Origin: Spirabiliibacterium mucosae | Lineage (GTDB): Bacteria > Pseudomonadota > Gammaproteobacteria > Enterobacterales > Pasteurellaceae | NCBI RefSeq assembly: GCF_014884965.1 | Contig: NZ_JABTBO010000008.1 | Coordinates: forward strand, 34,368 to 98,367 | Length of the DNA stretch: 64,000 bases | Reading direction: 5' to 3' | Shown here: piece by piece, positions 11,850 through 22,313 of the stretch | How the letters are laid out: the number at the start of each line of letters is the position of its first letter | Numbering within the stretch: the first letter of the stretch is position 1 | Translations under genes and position numbers: made by a program | The notes under the pieces: model-generated | What the model saw: the letters and a program-made list of their open reading frames with translations, nothing else | Told to the model about the DNA's origin: nothing | Database searches by the model: none

Positions 11850-12431
11850 GTGACCTCACGCTGGAACATTTTATTAGTGATTATCGCCCTCGCCCTCAGC
11901 GGCTGGTATTTCACTTTGAATCAACAAGATGACAGCCTTGAGCGCGCTAAAATCAAGCCGCAAGATGCGCCCGATTACATCGCTCAAGAGATGCAAACCA
12001 CCGTTTACGCCATCGACGGGGTGAAGCAATACGTGGCCGATGCCAGCAAAGTGATTTATTTTCAACATAATGGCGAAACGCAGTTTGATGCCCCTGAGGT
12101 GTTTTTGTATCAAAAAAACAAGCAAACCGGCGAGCTGGAAAAAAGCTGGCGCTTAAGTGCTGATGCTGCCACACTGAGCAAAGACAAAATGCTTTATCTC
12201 AAAGACAATGTGCTGGTGCAAAGCTTGCTGCCCGACAGCCGCATTCAAACGCTAAAAACCCAAAGTGCGGTCGTCAACATCGCGACACAAGATATAACAT
12301 CTGATACAATGGTTAGTATTCATGGGCCACAATTCACCACCACAGGCAATGTGCTCACGGGGAATTTGCGCCAACAAATTGCGACATTAAAAGAGCAGGT
12401 TAAAACACAATATGAAATTAACACTCACTAA
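11850..12431 (+). CDS. lptC: LPS export protein LptC
   Basis: LptC is the bitopic inner-membrane subunit that hands lipopolysaccharide from LptB2FG to LptA. It starts with GTG after a GGATAACAAC spacer. The 193-aa product has one N-terminal membrane helix (NILLVIIALALSGWYF) and a periplasmic beta-jellyroll domain (YVADASKVIYFQHNGETQFDAPEVFLY). The 3' end overlaps the start of lptA by 20 nt, so the two are translationally coupled. Confidence 0.92.
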   Translation: MTSRWNILLVIIALALSGWYFTLNQQDDSLERAKIKPQDAPDYIAQEMQTTVYAIDGVKQYVADASKVIYFQHNGETQFDAPEVFLYQKNKQTGELEKSWRLSADAATLSKDKMLYLKDNVLVQSLLPDSRIQTLKTQSAVVNIATQDITSDTMVSIHGPQFTTTGNVLTGNLRQQIATLKEQVKTQYEINTH

Positions 12432-12924
12432 CTCACTCACCCTTGCCGCGGCGCTGTTGTGCTCTGTGTCGGCCTATGCGTTAAAAGACGACACTCAACA
12501 GCCGATTAATATCAGCTCTGATAATCAATCCCTTGACTTGGAGCACAATGTGGTGACCTTCTCCGACAATGTAGTGATCACCCAAGGGTCGATTTTGATC
12601 AAAGCGGGCAAAGTGACCATCACCCGCCCAGGCGAAAATGACAAAAACGGGCAAGAAAAGGTGGCCGCCTATGGCTCGCCGGTGTCCTTCCAACAGCAGT
12701 TAGACAACGGCAAAATCATCCATGGCCGCGCTAATCAAGTGAACTATGATGTTGGTGCACAATTTTTAAAACTCACAGGCAACGCCCAGCTTAAGCAAGA
12801 AGACAGCCAAATCGACGCGCAGATCATCACCTATGATGTGCAAAAACAACAAATGATCGCCAAAAACAACGGCAAAGGCCGCGTCAAAACCGTGCTTTAC
12901 CCAGCGCAATTACAACAAAAATAG
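12412..12924 (+). CDS. lptA: Periplasmic LPS bridge protein LptA
   Basis: LptA polymerises into the beta-jellyroll bridge that carries LPS across the periplasm. The 170-aa product has a signal peptide ([17 protein letters not shown], cleavage near residue 23) and the OstA-N domain: [18 protein letters not shown] followed by repeated strand motifs and the [10 protein letters not shown] block. It is inside the lptC-lptA-lptB cluster with an 8-nt gap to lptB. Confidence 0.94.
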   Translation: MKLTLTNSLTLAAALLCSVSAYALKDDTQQPINISSDNQSLDLEHNVVTFSDNVVITQGSILIKAGKVTITRPGENDKNGQEKVAAYGSPVSFQQQLDNGKIIHGRANQVNYDVGAQFLKLTGNAQLKQEDSQIDAQIITYDVQKQQMIAKNNGKGRVKTVLYPAQLQQK

Positions 12925-12932
12925 GGCACGTT

Positions 12933-13658
12933 ATGGCAATTTTGACAGCAAAAAACCTCGCCAAAGCCTACAAAGGCCGGCAAGTGGTGCAAAATGTGAG
13001 CTTGGATATTCACTCAGGTGAAATCGTCGGCCTGCTCGGACCAAATGGCGCGGGTAAAACCACCACGTTTTATATGATTGTTGGCTTAATCAAAAGCGAC
13101 AGCGGGCTGATTGACATCGACGGGCAAGACATCACCTTGCTGCCGATGCACAACCGCGCGCAAAAAGGCATTGGCTACTTGCCGCAAGAGGCGTCTATTT
13201 TTCGTCGGTTGAGTGTTTACGACAACTTGATGGCCGTGCTACAAGTGCGTAAAGATCTCGACAACAGCCAGCGCAAAGCCCGCGCCGAGGAGCTTATCAG
13301 CGAGTTTAACATTGAACATATTCGTGACAATCTTGGCCAATCCCTCTCTGGGGGTGAACGCCGGCGAGTCGAAATTGCTCGCGCGCTGGCCGTCAATCCT
13401 AAGTTTATCCTGCTTGATGAGCCGTTTGCTGGTGTTGATCCGATTTCGGTGATTGATATTAAAAAAATCATTTTGCACCTCAAAGAACGTGGCTTGGGTG
13501 TGCTGATAACAGACCACAACGTGCGGGAAACGCTGGATGTGTGCGAGCGCGCCTACATCGTGCGAGAAGGCCATATGATGGCCACCGGCACACCAGCGCA
13601 AGTGCTCGCCAACGAGGATGTGAAACGCTTTTATCTCGGTGATCAATTCAAATTGTAA
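12933..13658 (+). CDS. lptB: LPS export ATPase LptB
   Basis: LptB is the cytoplasmic ATPase that powers LPS extraction by LptB2FG. The 241-aa protein has Walker [11 protein letters not shown]-loop region [14 protein letters not shown], signature [15 protein letters not shown] and Walker [13 protein letters not shown], closely matching LptB. The stop codon overlaps the next start (TAATG). In enteric bacteria rpoN and hpf follow lptB; here ptsN follows immediately. Confidence 0.97.
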   Translation: MAILTAKNLAKAYKGRQVVQNVSLDIHSGEIVGLLGPNGAGKTTTFYMIVGLIKSDSGLIDIDGQDITLLPMHNRAQKGIGYLPQEASIFRRLSVYDNLMAVLQVRKDLDNSQRKARAEELISEFNIEHIRDNLGQSLSGGERRRVEIARALAVNPKFILLDEPFAGVDPISVIDIKKIILHLKERGLGVLITDHNVRETLDVCERAYIVREGHMMATGTPAQVLANEDVKRFYLGDQFKL

Positions 13659-14167
13659 TGGATGCCAACATGCAATTAACGCAACTGCTCAGCCCGCAAA
13701 CCGTGCGCCAAGGTGTACTGGCGTCAAGCAAAAAACGTTTGATGGAAATCGTTTGCGACATTTTTGCTACCCAGCAAGACAAAGCGCAAGAAAAGTACCC
13801 GCTCTTGGAAGCGTTATGCGATCGTGAAAAAGTCGGCTGCACCGCACTTGGCGCGGGGATAGCACTGCCGCATATCAAAACGGAACATGTAGAAGCGCCT
13901 ACAGGCATTTTTTTGCAACTCGCCAACGGCATCAACTATGACGCAGGTGACAACAAAGAGGTGGATTTGATTTTTGCTCTCTTTTTGCCTGCCGAAAACG
14001 CCCAAGCGTACGCGCCACTGCTGCCAGAAATTGCACAAAAGTTAACACAAAAAACGCTAGCCAAGCAGCTGCGCAATGCCACCTCTGACGATGAACTGTG
14101 GCATATTTTTGACAACCTTGACCAACAAACGGCGCAAGCGCCATTAACAACCGAGACGGAGGCGTGA
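13658..14167 (+). CDS. ptsN: Nitrogen PTS enzyme IIA (EIIA-Ntr)
   Basis: PtsN is the regulatory EIIA protein of the nitrogen phosphotransferase chain and affects potassium and envelope stress responses. The 169-aa product contains the phospho-acceptor histidine region [16 protein letters not shown] (about residues 65-80) and [17 protein letters not shown] of the PTS_EIIA_2 fold. An alternative start exists 12 nt downstream (13670). It sits between lptB and rapZ, as in enteric bacteria apart from the missing rpoN-hpf pair. Confidence 0.93.
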   Translation: MDANMQLTQLLSPQTVRQGVLASSKKRLMEIVCDIFATQQDKAQEKYPLLEALCDREKVGCTALGAGIALPHIKTEHVEAPTGIFLQLANGINYDAGDNKEVDLIFALFLPAENAQAYAPLLPEIAQKLTQKTLAKQLRNATSDDELWHIFDNLDQQTAQAPLTTETEA

Positions 14168-14168
14168 T

Positions 14169-15023
14169 ATGGAATTGATCATCATCAGCGGCCGTTCAGG
14201 CTCAGGAAAATCTGTTGCGCTACGTGCATTAGAAGACATTGGCTACTATTGTGTCGACAACCTGCCGCTGGCGCTGCTGAATCAGCTGGTGGACATCTTG
14301 GCGCAAAACCAAAGTGCGGTCGCCATCAGCTTAGATATCCGCAATATGCCGCACGATCCAGACGTGCTCAACCAAGTGCTCGCACAACTGCCAGAGCGCG
14401 TGAACGTCAAAATTATTTTTCTGGATACTGATAAAAATGTGCTGGTTCGCCGGTACAGCGATACGCGCCGGCTGCATCCACTTTCAATTGAAAACATCCC
14501 ACTGGACAGCGCCATTGCCCTTGAGCGTGAGCGCCTTGATCCGCTTTTTCAACACGCGGATCTCGTCATCGACACCAGCGCCATTTCAACCCATGATTTG
14601 GCCGAAAAATTGCGCCAATTTATCCAAGGCACAGGCGATAAACCGCTGAATATTGTGTTTGAATCGTTTGGCTTTAAATACGGCATCCCGATTGACGCTG
14701 ATTATGTTTTTGACGTGCGTTTTCTACCCAACCCACACTGGGACCCCGTGCTGCGCCCACAAACAGGGCTTGATGAAGGCGTGATTGACTTTTTAAATCG
14801 CCACAGCGAAGTGCACAATTTCATCTACACCACGCGCAATTACATTGAAACCTGGCTGCCGATGCTCGAGCAAAATAACCGCAGCTATTTAACCATTGCC
14901 ATCGGCTGCACAGGTGGCAAGCATCGCTCGGTTTACATCGCCCAACAACTTGGCGAATATTTCCAAGGCCGCGGAAAAAACGTGCAAATACAGCACCGCT
15001 CCCTCATGCACCACAAAAAATAA
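14169..15023 (+). CDS. rapZ: RNase adaptor protein RapZ
   Basis: In E. coli RapZ binds glucosamine-6-phosphate, the GlmY and GlmZ sRNAs and RNase E to tune amino-sugar synthesis. The 284-aa protein has an N-terminal P-loop ([20 protein letters not shown]) and a C-terminal domain with [15 protein letters not shown] and [16 protein letters not shown], all hallmarks of RapZ. It overlaps neither neighbour but lies 1 nt after ptsN, so it is part of the lpt-ptsN transcription unit. The GlmYZ partners are not in the window. Confidence 0.96.
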   Translation: MELIIISGRSGSGKSVALRALEDIGYYCVDNLPLALLNQLVDILAQNQSAVAISLDIRNMPHDPDVLNQVLAQLPERVNVKIIFLDTDKNVLVRRYSDTRRLHPLSIENIPLDSAIALERERLDPLFQHADLVIDTSAISTHDLAEKLRQFIQGTGDKPLNIVFESFGFKYGIPIDADYVFDVRFLPNPHWDPVLRPQTGLDEGVIDFLNRHSEVHNFIYTTRNYIETWLPMLEQNNRSYLTIAIGCTGGKHRSVYIAQQLGEYFQGRGKNVQIQHRSLMHHKK

Positions 15024-15030
15024 CACCCGC

Positions 15031-15107
15031 GAATGTGTAGCTCAGCTGGATAGAGCAATCCCCTCCTAAGGGATAGGTCGTCGGTTCGAATCCGACCACG
15101 TTCGCCA
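15031..15107 (+). tRNA. tRNA-Arg (anticodon CCU), prophage attachment site
   Basis: A complete 77-nt cloverleaf including encoded CCA. The acceptor stem GAATGTG pairs with CACGTTC; the D arm is GCTC...GAGC, the anticodon loop CTCCTAA reads CCU, and the T arm is GTCGG TTCGAAT CCGAC. The 3' half is repeated at 63250-63295, which shows that the prophage integrated here and rebuilt the gene. Confidence 0.97.
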
Positions 15108-15108
15108 A
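15063..15108. repeat. attL, 46-bp core
   Basis: Perfect direct repeat with 63250-63295, covering the anticodon arm to the CCA end of tRNA-Arg plus one base. It is the chromosome-prophage junction on the left. Confidence 0.95.
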
Positions 15109-15156
15109 ATTTTTCATTGGGTTATAAAGATAGCCCTCTTACTAATTTAGACGTAC

Positions 15157-15177
15157 TACTAGTTATATTACTAGTTA
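15157..15177. repeat. Candidate integrase arm-type sites, attL side
   Basis: TACTAGTTA occurs twice (15157-15165 and 15169-15177). The same 9-mer, with one mismatch in one copy, occurs as a pair beside the integrase start near attR, which is the pattern expected for arm-type integrase binding sites. Confidence 0.55.
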
Positions 15178-15264
15178 ATCAAATAATACTGCTTTTCGAC
15201 CTAGCTTTGCCCCTGCTGATTTATGTCAAACAGGGGCGCAAATATGAATAAATTACATCGTGTT

Positions 15265-15594
15265 CTATCCTTCCTTAATCTCACCATCAGCAAATGTGTG
15301 TGGATTCACATAGCCAGGATAATCATCAGGCACGAACTCCGCAGGCTTGGTTTGAATAAGCTGTGTCAATGCCCAATCATGCGGATTTTCTGCGCGGTCA
15401 GGCAGTGGCTGCAAGGTGAAGCTGTTAAATGACAGTGCTGACTTGCCCGCCTTCCTTGCTTTTAGTGACACATACGAGCCAACAGTCACTGTGGCGTAAT
15501 CACTGGTGTAATCAATGTTTAACGCTGTGATTTCATGATATTTAGCAGTTGCGCCTGTTTGTTCATCTTCAATTGCTTTTTCGATGTATTTCAT
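15265..15594 (-). CDS. Phage protein of unknown function, 109 aa
   Basis: I do not recognise a named family. The product begins MKYIEKAIEDEQTGATAKYH, is soluble and beta-rich in appearance, has no membrane segment, and ends with DDYPGYVNPHTFADGEIKEG. It is the last gene before attL and lies downstream of the tail-tip gene, a place where phages keep fibre-associated or lysogen-expressed genes. The start has a TAGGAG site 7 nt upstream, which supports a real gene. Confidence 0.75.
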   Translation of the reverse strand: MKYIEKAIEDEQTGATAKYHEITALNIDYTSDYATVTVGSYVSLKARKAGKSALSFNSFTLQPLPDRAENPHDWALTQLIQTKPAEFVPDDYPGYVNPHTFADGEIKEG

Positions 15595-15610
15595 AATTTA
15601 CTCCTAGTTT

Positions 15611-15645
15611 AATAAAAGAAAACCGCACTCTTAAAAGTGCGGTTG
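15611..15645 (-). terminator. USS-dyad terminator
   Basis: AACCGCACT (15621-15629) and AGTGCGGTT (15636-15644) form a hairpin from two uptake-sequence cores; the minus-strand transcript continues into a T-rich tail. It ends the 255-aa tail-end gene. Confidence 0.7.
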
Positions 15646-15653
15646 TTAAAAGA

Positions 15654-16421
15654 TCATCGAGTTAATACAAAATAACGCCCATTATCGTGCATTATTCGCT
15701 CTTCATCTGAGGTAAAATCTGCTATTGACAGCATTCTCGCTCTACGCACTGAGCGCATTTGTTTCGCACATAAACACCTTGCGCCTGCGAATCCCCCATT
15801 TTTATCTGACGCATCAAAATATCTAACACCTCCTTCAGTGCGATTTGTAAGGGGCGCATATAATCTTCCGCTGCTGTAATTGCCTATTTTAAGCCCTCTA
15901 ACATAAACAATCTCTTCGCTTGATGCTGACACAAAAGTTACCCGTTGTTGTTCATCTAGCGTCGCTATACCATACCCCCATAACTTCGCAGAATGCACAG
16001 GATAACAACAATAAAGCTTAAAATTCCAAAATGGCGAGGGGATAAAATAAATACCTGATTGTGTATGATCACGAATACCCACGTTAAACCCACCATAAGT
16101 TTCGAAAACCATTTTCCGTCGACCATTAATATCATAGCGAAACCCAAAACCTGATTTAGTATCACTATGGGTATCTCCCATGAATTTCATAAAAATCAGG
16201 GGAGCACCCATTATTTTAGCAGCTTCAGCACTGTCCATATTCACTGTTGGAAATCCTAATGAGCCAATTTTTATATCGGGTGGTAGGCTCTTATTACTAC
16301 GAAATTTTAGACTTTTGATAGGCTCACCAGATGTAATGCTAAATTCAAGAATATGGCTTAAATAATAACATGGCTCTGAAAGCGCTTTAATTCCATCAAC
16401 AGATAAACTATATTCACTCAT
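15654..16421 (-). CDS. Phage tail-end protein of unknown function, 255 aa
   Basis: The product begins MSEYSLSVDGIKALSEPCYYL and is rich in aromatic residues and glycine, with no signal peptide or membrane helix. A tail region with cysteines (GARCLCAKQMRSVRRARML) is notable. It follows the tail-tip host-specificity gene and a short frameshifted gene, so a tail-fibre or tail-tip role is plausible. That role is inferred only from position; I recognise no domain. Confidence 0.75.
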   Translation of the reverse strand: MSEYSLSVDGIKALSEPCYYLSHILEFSITSGEPIKSLKFRSNKSLPPDIKIGSLGFPTVNMDSAEAAKIMGAPLIFMKFMGDTHSDTKSGFGFRYDINGRRKMVFETYGGFNVGIRDHTQSGIYFIPSPFWNFKLYCCYPVHSAKLWGYGIATLDEQQRVTFVSASSEEIVYVRGLKIGNYSSGRLYAPLTNRTEGGVRYFDASDKNGGFAGARCLCAKQMRSVRRARMLSIADFTSDEERIMHDNGRYFVLTR

Positions 16422-16436
16422 GAAATAAATCCTATA

Positions 16437-16818
16437 TCAGGCAACTACAATAATTATTTTTGATAGAACCATTCTCTTATTTATTGGATCTACCCATGCG
16501 TATGTGCTGTTAGGTAATTCTTGCCCCGTATTATGGCCTCTATATGGTGCAAGTTTTAACTTATCCCCAACAATAGCAAAATAAAACAATTGAGTGCCTG
16601 CAAAATCATTACCAGGATAAGCAAGAGGCTCATCAACAATAAGAATCTCTCTGGGGGGTATGGCCCAGCTTAAAACCCAAATCAAGAGAAATAGTTTCAT
16701 TTCCTTTTGGGAATGGGAAAGTTTTTCTAAATCGGAATATACCGCTGACAACACCGTTAACAGCAATCCCATTTTCCATCCCTCTGCTAGTTTTTACTTG
16801 AATACCATATCCAGCCAT
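16437..16818 (-). pseudogene. Small tail-end gene split by a C6 tract
   Basis: Two overlapping frames make one sensible protein of about 126 aa. The first starts at 16818 (MAGYGIQVKTSRGMENGIAV, GAGGG ribosome-binding site) and ends soon after HTP; the second continues with PREILIVDEPLAYPGNDF to the stop at 16437. They meet at a run of six Cs on the coding strand near 16655; five Cs would restore a single frame. Function is unknown; it lies just after gpJ. The tract could be a decay lesion, a slippage switch or a read error. Confidence 0.7.
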
Positions 16819-16841
16819 TTCGCCCTCTTTCTTCTCTCGTT

Positions 16842-16870
16842 TTAACGAGATATAAAAAAGCAGCCTGAAG
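16842..16870 (-). terminator. Terminator after the gpJ gene
   Basis: AGCAGCC (16849-16855) pairs with GGCTGCT (16863-16869); the minus-strand reading continues into six Ts. It marks the likely end of the main late transcript. Confidence 0.75.
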
Positions 16871-16898
16871 GCGGCTGCTATTGTCAAACAAATTATCA

Positions 16899-19800
16899 TT
16901 AGAAAAATTTTCCCAGAATAACACGCGGATTACCTTTTTCATCAAAGACAACTATCCTGTCATTATTCATTGATAAACCAATATTCTTTTCAGGGTTAGC
17001 ACGGATCGAAACATGCCCCTGTTTAGAAACATTAAAACGGCCATTCCCAATACTTATCTCACCACCATCAAATTTAGCTCCTTGTACAACCCCCTTAGTA
17101 ATAATATCTCCATTCATTGCAAGCATTGAACGCCCTTCATACTGCTGTACTGACATTAAATTAGTTACAGTACCATCCGACTTGTTCTTCACAATCCCGA
17201 ATTTGTCGGCCATCACAATTACTTGGCTTTCAGCAGTGTTATTATCCGCTGATGCACCTAACGCAATCCCTGCAATGGCTTTTCGACCGCCTGCAATGGC
17301 TTCGGTTTTGAGGGTGTAGGTACTATTGACCTTACCTTCAAGCGTTGCAGTAGCTTTCTGTGCCGCGGTGATTTTGGCATTAATAGCTTTCTCTTTGCTA
17401 TCAAGGCTGGCGCTTAATGCGCTCACTTTACTCGCCTGCGCTTGGTCTTTTTCTGTGACCGTGCGCTCAAGCGTGGTGATTTTTGCATTGGTGGCAGTAA
17501 TTGCGGTATCTGTGTCTTCAGGTGCTGGCGACCAGTCGGTAGGCTTGTTTCCTAACTCCAATTTAACTTTGGATATGTTTATACTTTTCCCATTCAGATT
17601 TCTACTTCCTATGAGAATAAATGCTCGTTCTGAAGTAAAATCAGATGTAAAAGTCGCAAACCTTATAATATCCATATCACTACTAATAGATATTGGGTTA
17701 ATGAATTGGTTTCTCCCGTCTTCCCTCATCAAGAATACATAGTCTAATATATCGTGGCCATCTTCTGACCAAGCTCTCATAGATAGGGTGTATTCTCTTC
17801 CTCTTACTACGCGAGTAGTTCTATATTTTACTGGAGTGGCGATTCCTGTTGGGTCAGAATCGGGATATGTGATTTTAATAATCCTGTCATACCTCTCTCC
17901 TATAACAGACACTTCACTCCGACCACCCCATATTGAGTATTCGCTGAAAACAGAATCCCTTAACAAATTCCGCCCACCGATACTAATATTATCAATTCGG
18001 CTTGACAACGAATGATAGTTTTCGGCTTGAGCCTCGTCCTTTTTGCTGACAGTATTGGCAAGCTCGGTAATTTGAGCTTCGACGGCTTGATCCTTGCTGT
18101 TAATATCAGATATTAACTGATTTACTCTCTCTGTCTGTGCTCTATCCTTTTCAGAAACGGAGCTTTCAATCCCAGTAATTTGAGATTTAATAGCGCGCTC
18201 CTTACTATCAAGGCTCGCGCTTAAATCAGCCACCCTGCTTGCTTGTGCCTTATCTTTCTCGGACACAGTCCGCTCAAGGGTAGTAATTTGGGCACTGGTT
18301 GCGGTGAAATCAGCATCGATATCCTCAGGCGCTAAAGACCAGTCAGTGGCGACCGTTCCACGCTCTACTTTCAGATCGTAAATGGTAAACCAATCACTAC
18401 CGCTTGCACCTTGCACACCTATCAATATGTAGTATGAATCAGATGTTTCAGGCGCGGTGAATGTTATTTTGTAACTAGAGCGGAAACTAGCACTGGCATC
18501 GATGGTGTCTAACCTTGTATTCCTAGATAGCTCGTCATTCATCAAGTAAATGTAGTTCCACCGCGGAAATGTGGCCTGCCCCTTGAACGACAACGTGTAA
18601 GTTTCACCCTGAATAAGCGACATCTTTTTATGCTCGTTGGAGGTGTGAACCCCAATTGCTGAACCTTGGGCATCTGACGCTGCATCAACACGTATAATCG
18701 TTCTGTTAGAGTACTCCACCCTTCTCACTTTAGGAAAAAGCCGCCCCCAAGCGTTAAACCCAAATCTGAAGTCTGAGTTTCTTAGTAAGTTACGACCACC
18801 AACACTGAGGTTATCAAAGCGGCTCTCTAAGGAAGTAATACTTTCTGATGTTGCCTTATCTTTCTCAGCAATTGTCCGTCTTACACTATCAACCGCACTC
18901 TCGACACCTTGGATCTTGGTGTTTGCTGTTTCTACCAATTCGGCATTAGCTCTGTCACCTTCCGCACGAGCGGTTCTTTCGGCCTGCAACCCACTCAATG
19001 CCTCTCCCGCTCTGGCTGTAGCGTTCTCGATCAGCTTAGCTTGATTGTCGGTCTTGTCCTCGATGCGCTTGATTGCCGTTCCCCGCGCTTGTGCTTCTCT
19101 CTGTATCTCCTGAGCACGTGTTTGCGATTCTTTTTGAATGGCACGAATACGCGCTTGGCTTTCGCTTTGCAGCGCAGCAATTCGGTCGCGGGTTTCTTTC
19201 TCAATAGCGTCATCGGTAGATTGAAGCTGAGCAATCAACTCTTGCCCCAATTGGCTACGCGTAATTTGCCCTTCAAGCATTGTGACAATATTGTCAGGGT
19301 TGTGGTCAGATTGTCCCGTCACGTAAACCGGCTCACCGGTAGAGCCTTTGGTATCGCGTAAACGAACAAAGATATGGTACGTGTCAGATAGCTCGACATT
19401 GCCAATAGTGTAATCAGATTGTGGATAGGCTAAATCCACTAGCTTTTGCGCACGCTCAAAGTTGTCATGCTCTTTACTCGCCCACAACTCGGTCACATAG
19501 CCCAGAGTTGCAGTTTTCGGCAAATCCCAAGACAAGCTGATGGCGTAGAATTGCGGTACTGCAATGAGGTTCTTGATTGTCAAATCAATATCAAACGATT
19601 TTGTTGTCGGCTCGGAGTATTGCCCCGCTTGATTTTTTGCGCGAATAACGGCGGTGTAATGCCCATTCGGCAGCCCCTCAAATCGCAGGCTTAAATCTTT
19701 GACGTCAGTGTATGTACGATAGAGCTTTCCATCTCGATACAGCTTGATTTCATAGGTCACAATGCCCACAATGCTTGGCTGTTCCCAGGTCAAGACTATG

Positions 19801-21646
19801 CCATCAGGGGCGACAGATACAGCCACCTCACTCAATTTTTGCGGAGCCCCGGTGTACAAAGTCGTGCTGCGCGGCTCAAAGTGCGCACCATTGTCCACAA
19901 TTTTTTCTTTCTGCGGCTCGTGTTGAAGGGCAGTAATGGTGTAAATACCGCCCTCATCTTCGCTAATTGCAATGGCTTTGTATAAGCCTTCTCGCACTTC
20001 AGCGGTTGATAATGACCAGGCATTATCTACCTGCAAGTTTTTTGGCACAGATTTTAAAGTTACAACTGCACCGTCAACGCTCGCAATGTCAGTAGACGCA
20101 CTTTGGGCGTCAGCATTGATGTAGGACAAAGTAGACTTGCCATTGATAGTAATTTCGCGGTCAAGTGTGACTTTTTTGCCATCAACGGACACAATGCGCC
20201 CGCCAATAGTAGTGCCTGCATATTGGTTATCGGCAACTTTAATGATGTCGCCTGGCAAGTGCATCAACCCTTCTCGGCCAACTTTAAAGGTGATGGTCTC
20301 TTTCTCGAGCTTTTCAGTTTCAAGAATCCATTTGCCTAAGCGGTGCGCTTGCCCACGTGAAGTGCAGCCGAACGCAGTGACTTTCTTTACATTGAGCCCA
20401 AAGCGTCTGATTAGATTGTCATCAGCCACATACTCAATCTTGCGCTCATAAAAATCATGCGCATCTAGATATTCAACGTGAATGGCTGTATGGCGAGCTT
20501 TACCAGCACTAAAGCTGCGTTCAAAACTGCCCTCTACAACATTGGCGTTGGTATATACCCAAACAGGGTCAGCTGGGCGGTCTTGAATGGCGGTGAGCTG
20601 TTGGCCATTCCATACCGGCATGGCGCGGAATACGCTAGCAAGGTCATTAATCACCTCGTAGGCTTGACGCTGCTCGGTAATCCAACAGTTACACGTCATG
20701 CGCGGCTCATTACCACCAAAGCCATCAGGCACGCTCACATCACAGTATTGCGAAATGGCGTAAAGCGCCCATTTATCCACGCCAAACTCGCCTAAGCGGT
20801 TGCCCATGCCGTAACGAGCATTAGTCATGAGGTCATAGAACACCCACGCAGGGTTATTTGTCCACGCTAGTTTAAATGTACCATCCCATAAACCATCGTA
20901 GGTGCGCGCAATAGGGTCGTAGTTACTAGGCACTTTGACTTTGATGCCGTAGATTTCATAGTTGCGTTGTGGCAAGCCATTGAAGTAGTCACTATCAAAC
21001 ATCATGCCAACGACAGCAGTGTTTGGGTAAGTTAATTCAGTATCGATAACCTCGGTATAGCTTGCCCACAAGGTGGCATTTTGCAGTCGCTGACTTTTGC
21101 TGTCAGCATCAACGCGTGTAACTGTGATGTTGAATGGTGCTTTTGGTAAATCTGTCACAACAATTTGGCGTAAATATTGACTGCTATGCTTTCCGTCGAA
21201 TGTGACAGGGTAAACTCTTTCACCCACCTGAACGCTTAAATCAACACGTGCGCCCACAGTATCGCCATTGTCTTTTTGTTCAAACAACGCTTTTACGCCA
21301 ACGGTAATGCGCAGGCGAGTGATTTTATTATTGTTGACTGTACGAGTGATTGGATTGGCTTTTTTAATTCTACGCCAACACTCACCTCACTTTCAGACGC
21401 ATTAAATCCACCCATTGCGGACTGGCTCGCTGTACCAATACGCCCGCGCGCCTTGAGGTTCTTAAAGTTATATTCGCCATCTGCGCTTTGAATAGGCGTT
21501 TTGTTCAAATAAACGGATTTCACGCCATCAACAAGGCCTTTGATTTCACCTTCTGAAATCACCTCAACAATTTTTACCCGCTGTTTTGAACGATTGTCAT
21601 CGGGTTGCTCATACGGAGTATGTCCGCCGCCGCCACCTTTGCCCAT
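16899..21646 (-). pseudogene. Tail-tip host-specificity protein J, broken by a 5-bp duplication
   Basis: gpJ forms the tail tip and binds the host receptor. The N-terminal 117-codon frame (MGKGGGGGHTPYEQPDDNRS) matches the lambda J start, and the 1462-codon frame (16899-21287) holds the rest, including PNTAVVG, WDGTFKLAW, ARYGMGNRLG, YCDVSVPDGFGG and AFGCTSRGQAHR. The frames separate at 21346-21356 where GATTG is present twice in tandem; removing one copy joins KKPI to TRTVNNNKITRLRI, which aligns with lambda. The C-terminal half carries fibronectin-like domains, coiled-coil repeats (ITTLERTVSEKDKAQAS) and two copies of a GGRNLLR carbohydrate-binding-like module. A full protein would be about 1580 aa. 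Confidence 0.88.
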
Positions 21647-21656
21647 GATTTACCTC

Positions 21657-22313
21657 TTAAAATAAACTATCGCCTTTACCAAATATGCCGCGGTTACCGG
21701 TATCAATATTAGCCGCCTGCTCAATTTCATCTTCCACATCGTAGGTTTCCAACCCTTGTGAAATCACCAATGACCCCACCATAATGCGCCCATAGGCCAG
21801 GGGAACCGGCCGGCCTTGCGCAACAAGATTGGATAAGTTAGAGAATGATGTAGACTGTTTCTTTTCTTTGCTGTCGCCAACGCCTGGCATGGCTGGTGGT
21901 TTCATTAGTATTTGAGAAACGCCACCCAATAACATTGACGCACCAAAGCCGCCAACCATTAAAGCGGTATTACTAGCCATAAGCCCTAATCCTAAAGGAC
22001 CAAGTGCAAACGCCGCTCCGATTAAGGCAATGCCGGCAATTATTCCAAATGCACCACCACTTTTTGCACCTTTCAAAAGAGGCGTAACGTGAATAGTCAT
22101 GCCGTCTTTGAGCTTGTGATAAATCTCTCTGAGACCTTCATACGTCAGATATTTGCTTCCTAACCGCACTTTGTACCAGCCCCGCTGCATTGCTTGACGT
22201 AGATTAGGAATTTGCACTATCAACGCCCTAATCGCCTCGGCAGTGTCTTTAACATTTAGTTCGAACTTATCGCCAAATCGTTTAAGATCGCCGTAAAATC
22301 TAACTGTAACCAT
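21657..22313 (-). CDS. Tail assembly protein I
   Basis: The lambda gpI homologue is needed to complete the tail tip. From the ATG at 22313 the product is 218 aa: a ubiquitin-like N-terminal domain (MVTVRFYGDLKRFGDKFEL), a central glycine-rich hydrophobic stretch (GIIAGIALIGAAFALGPLGL), and a C-terminal domain with NLVAQGRPVPLAYGRIMVGS. An earlier TTG at 22328 is possible, but the GGAG site suits the ATG. It overlaps the end of the K gene by 58 nt, the lambda arrangement. Confidence 0.9.
   Translation of the reverse strand: MVTVRFYGDLKRFGDKFELNVKDTAEAIRALIVQIPNLRQAMQRGWYKVRLGSKYLTYEGLREIYHKLKDGMTIHVTPLLKGAKSGGAFGIIAGIALIGAAFALGPLGLGLMASNTALMVGGFGASMLLGGVSQILMKPPAMPGVGDSKEKKQSTSFSNLSNLVAQGRPVPLAYGRIMVGSLVISQGLETYDVEDEIEQAANIDTGNRGIFGKGDSLF

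Noticed and set aside
15223..15432. 69-aa plus-strand ORF near attL
   Set aside because: Mostly antisense to the 109-aa minus-strand gene, which has the better ribosome-binding site.
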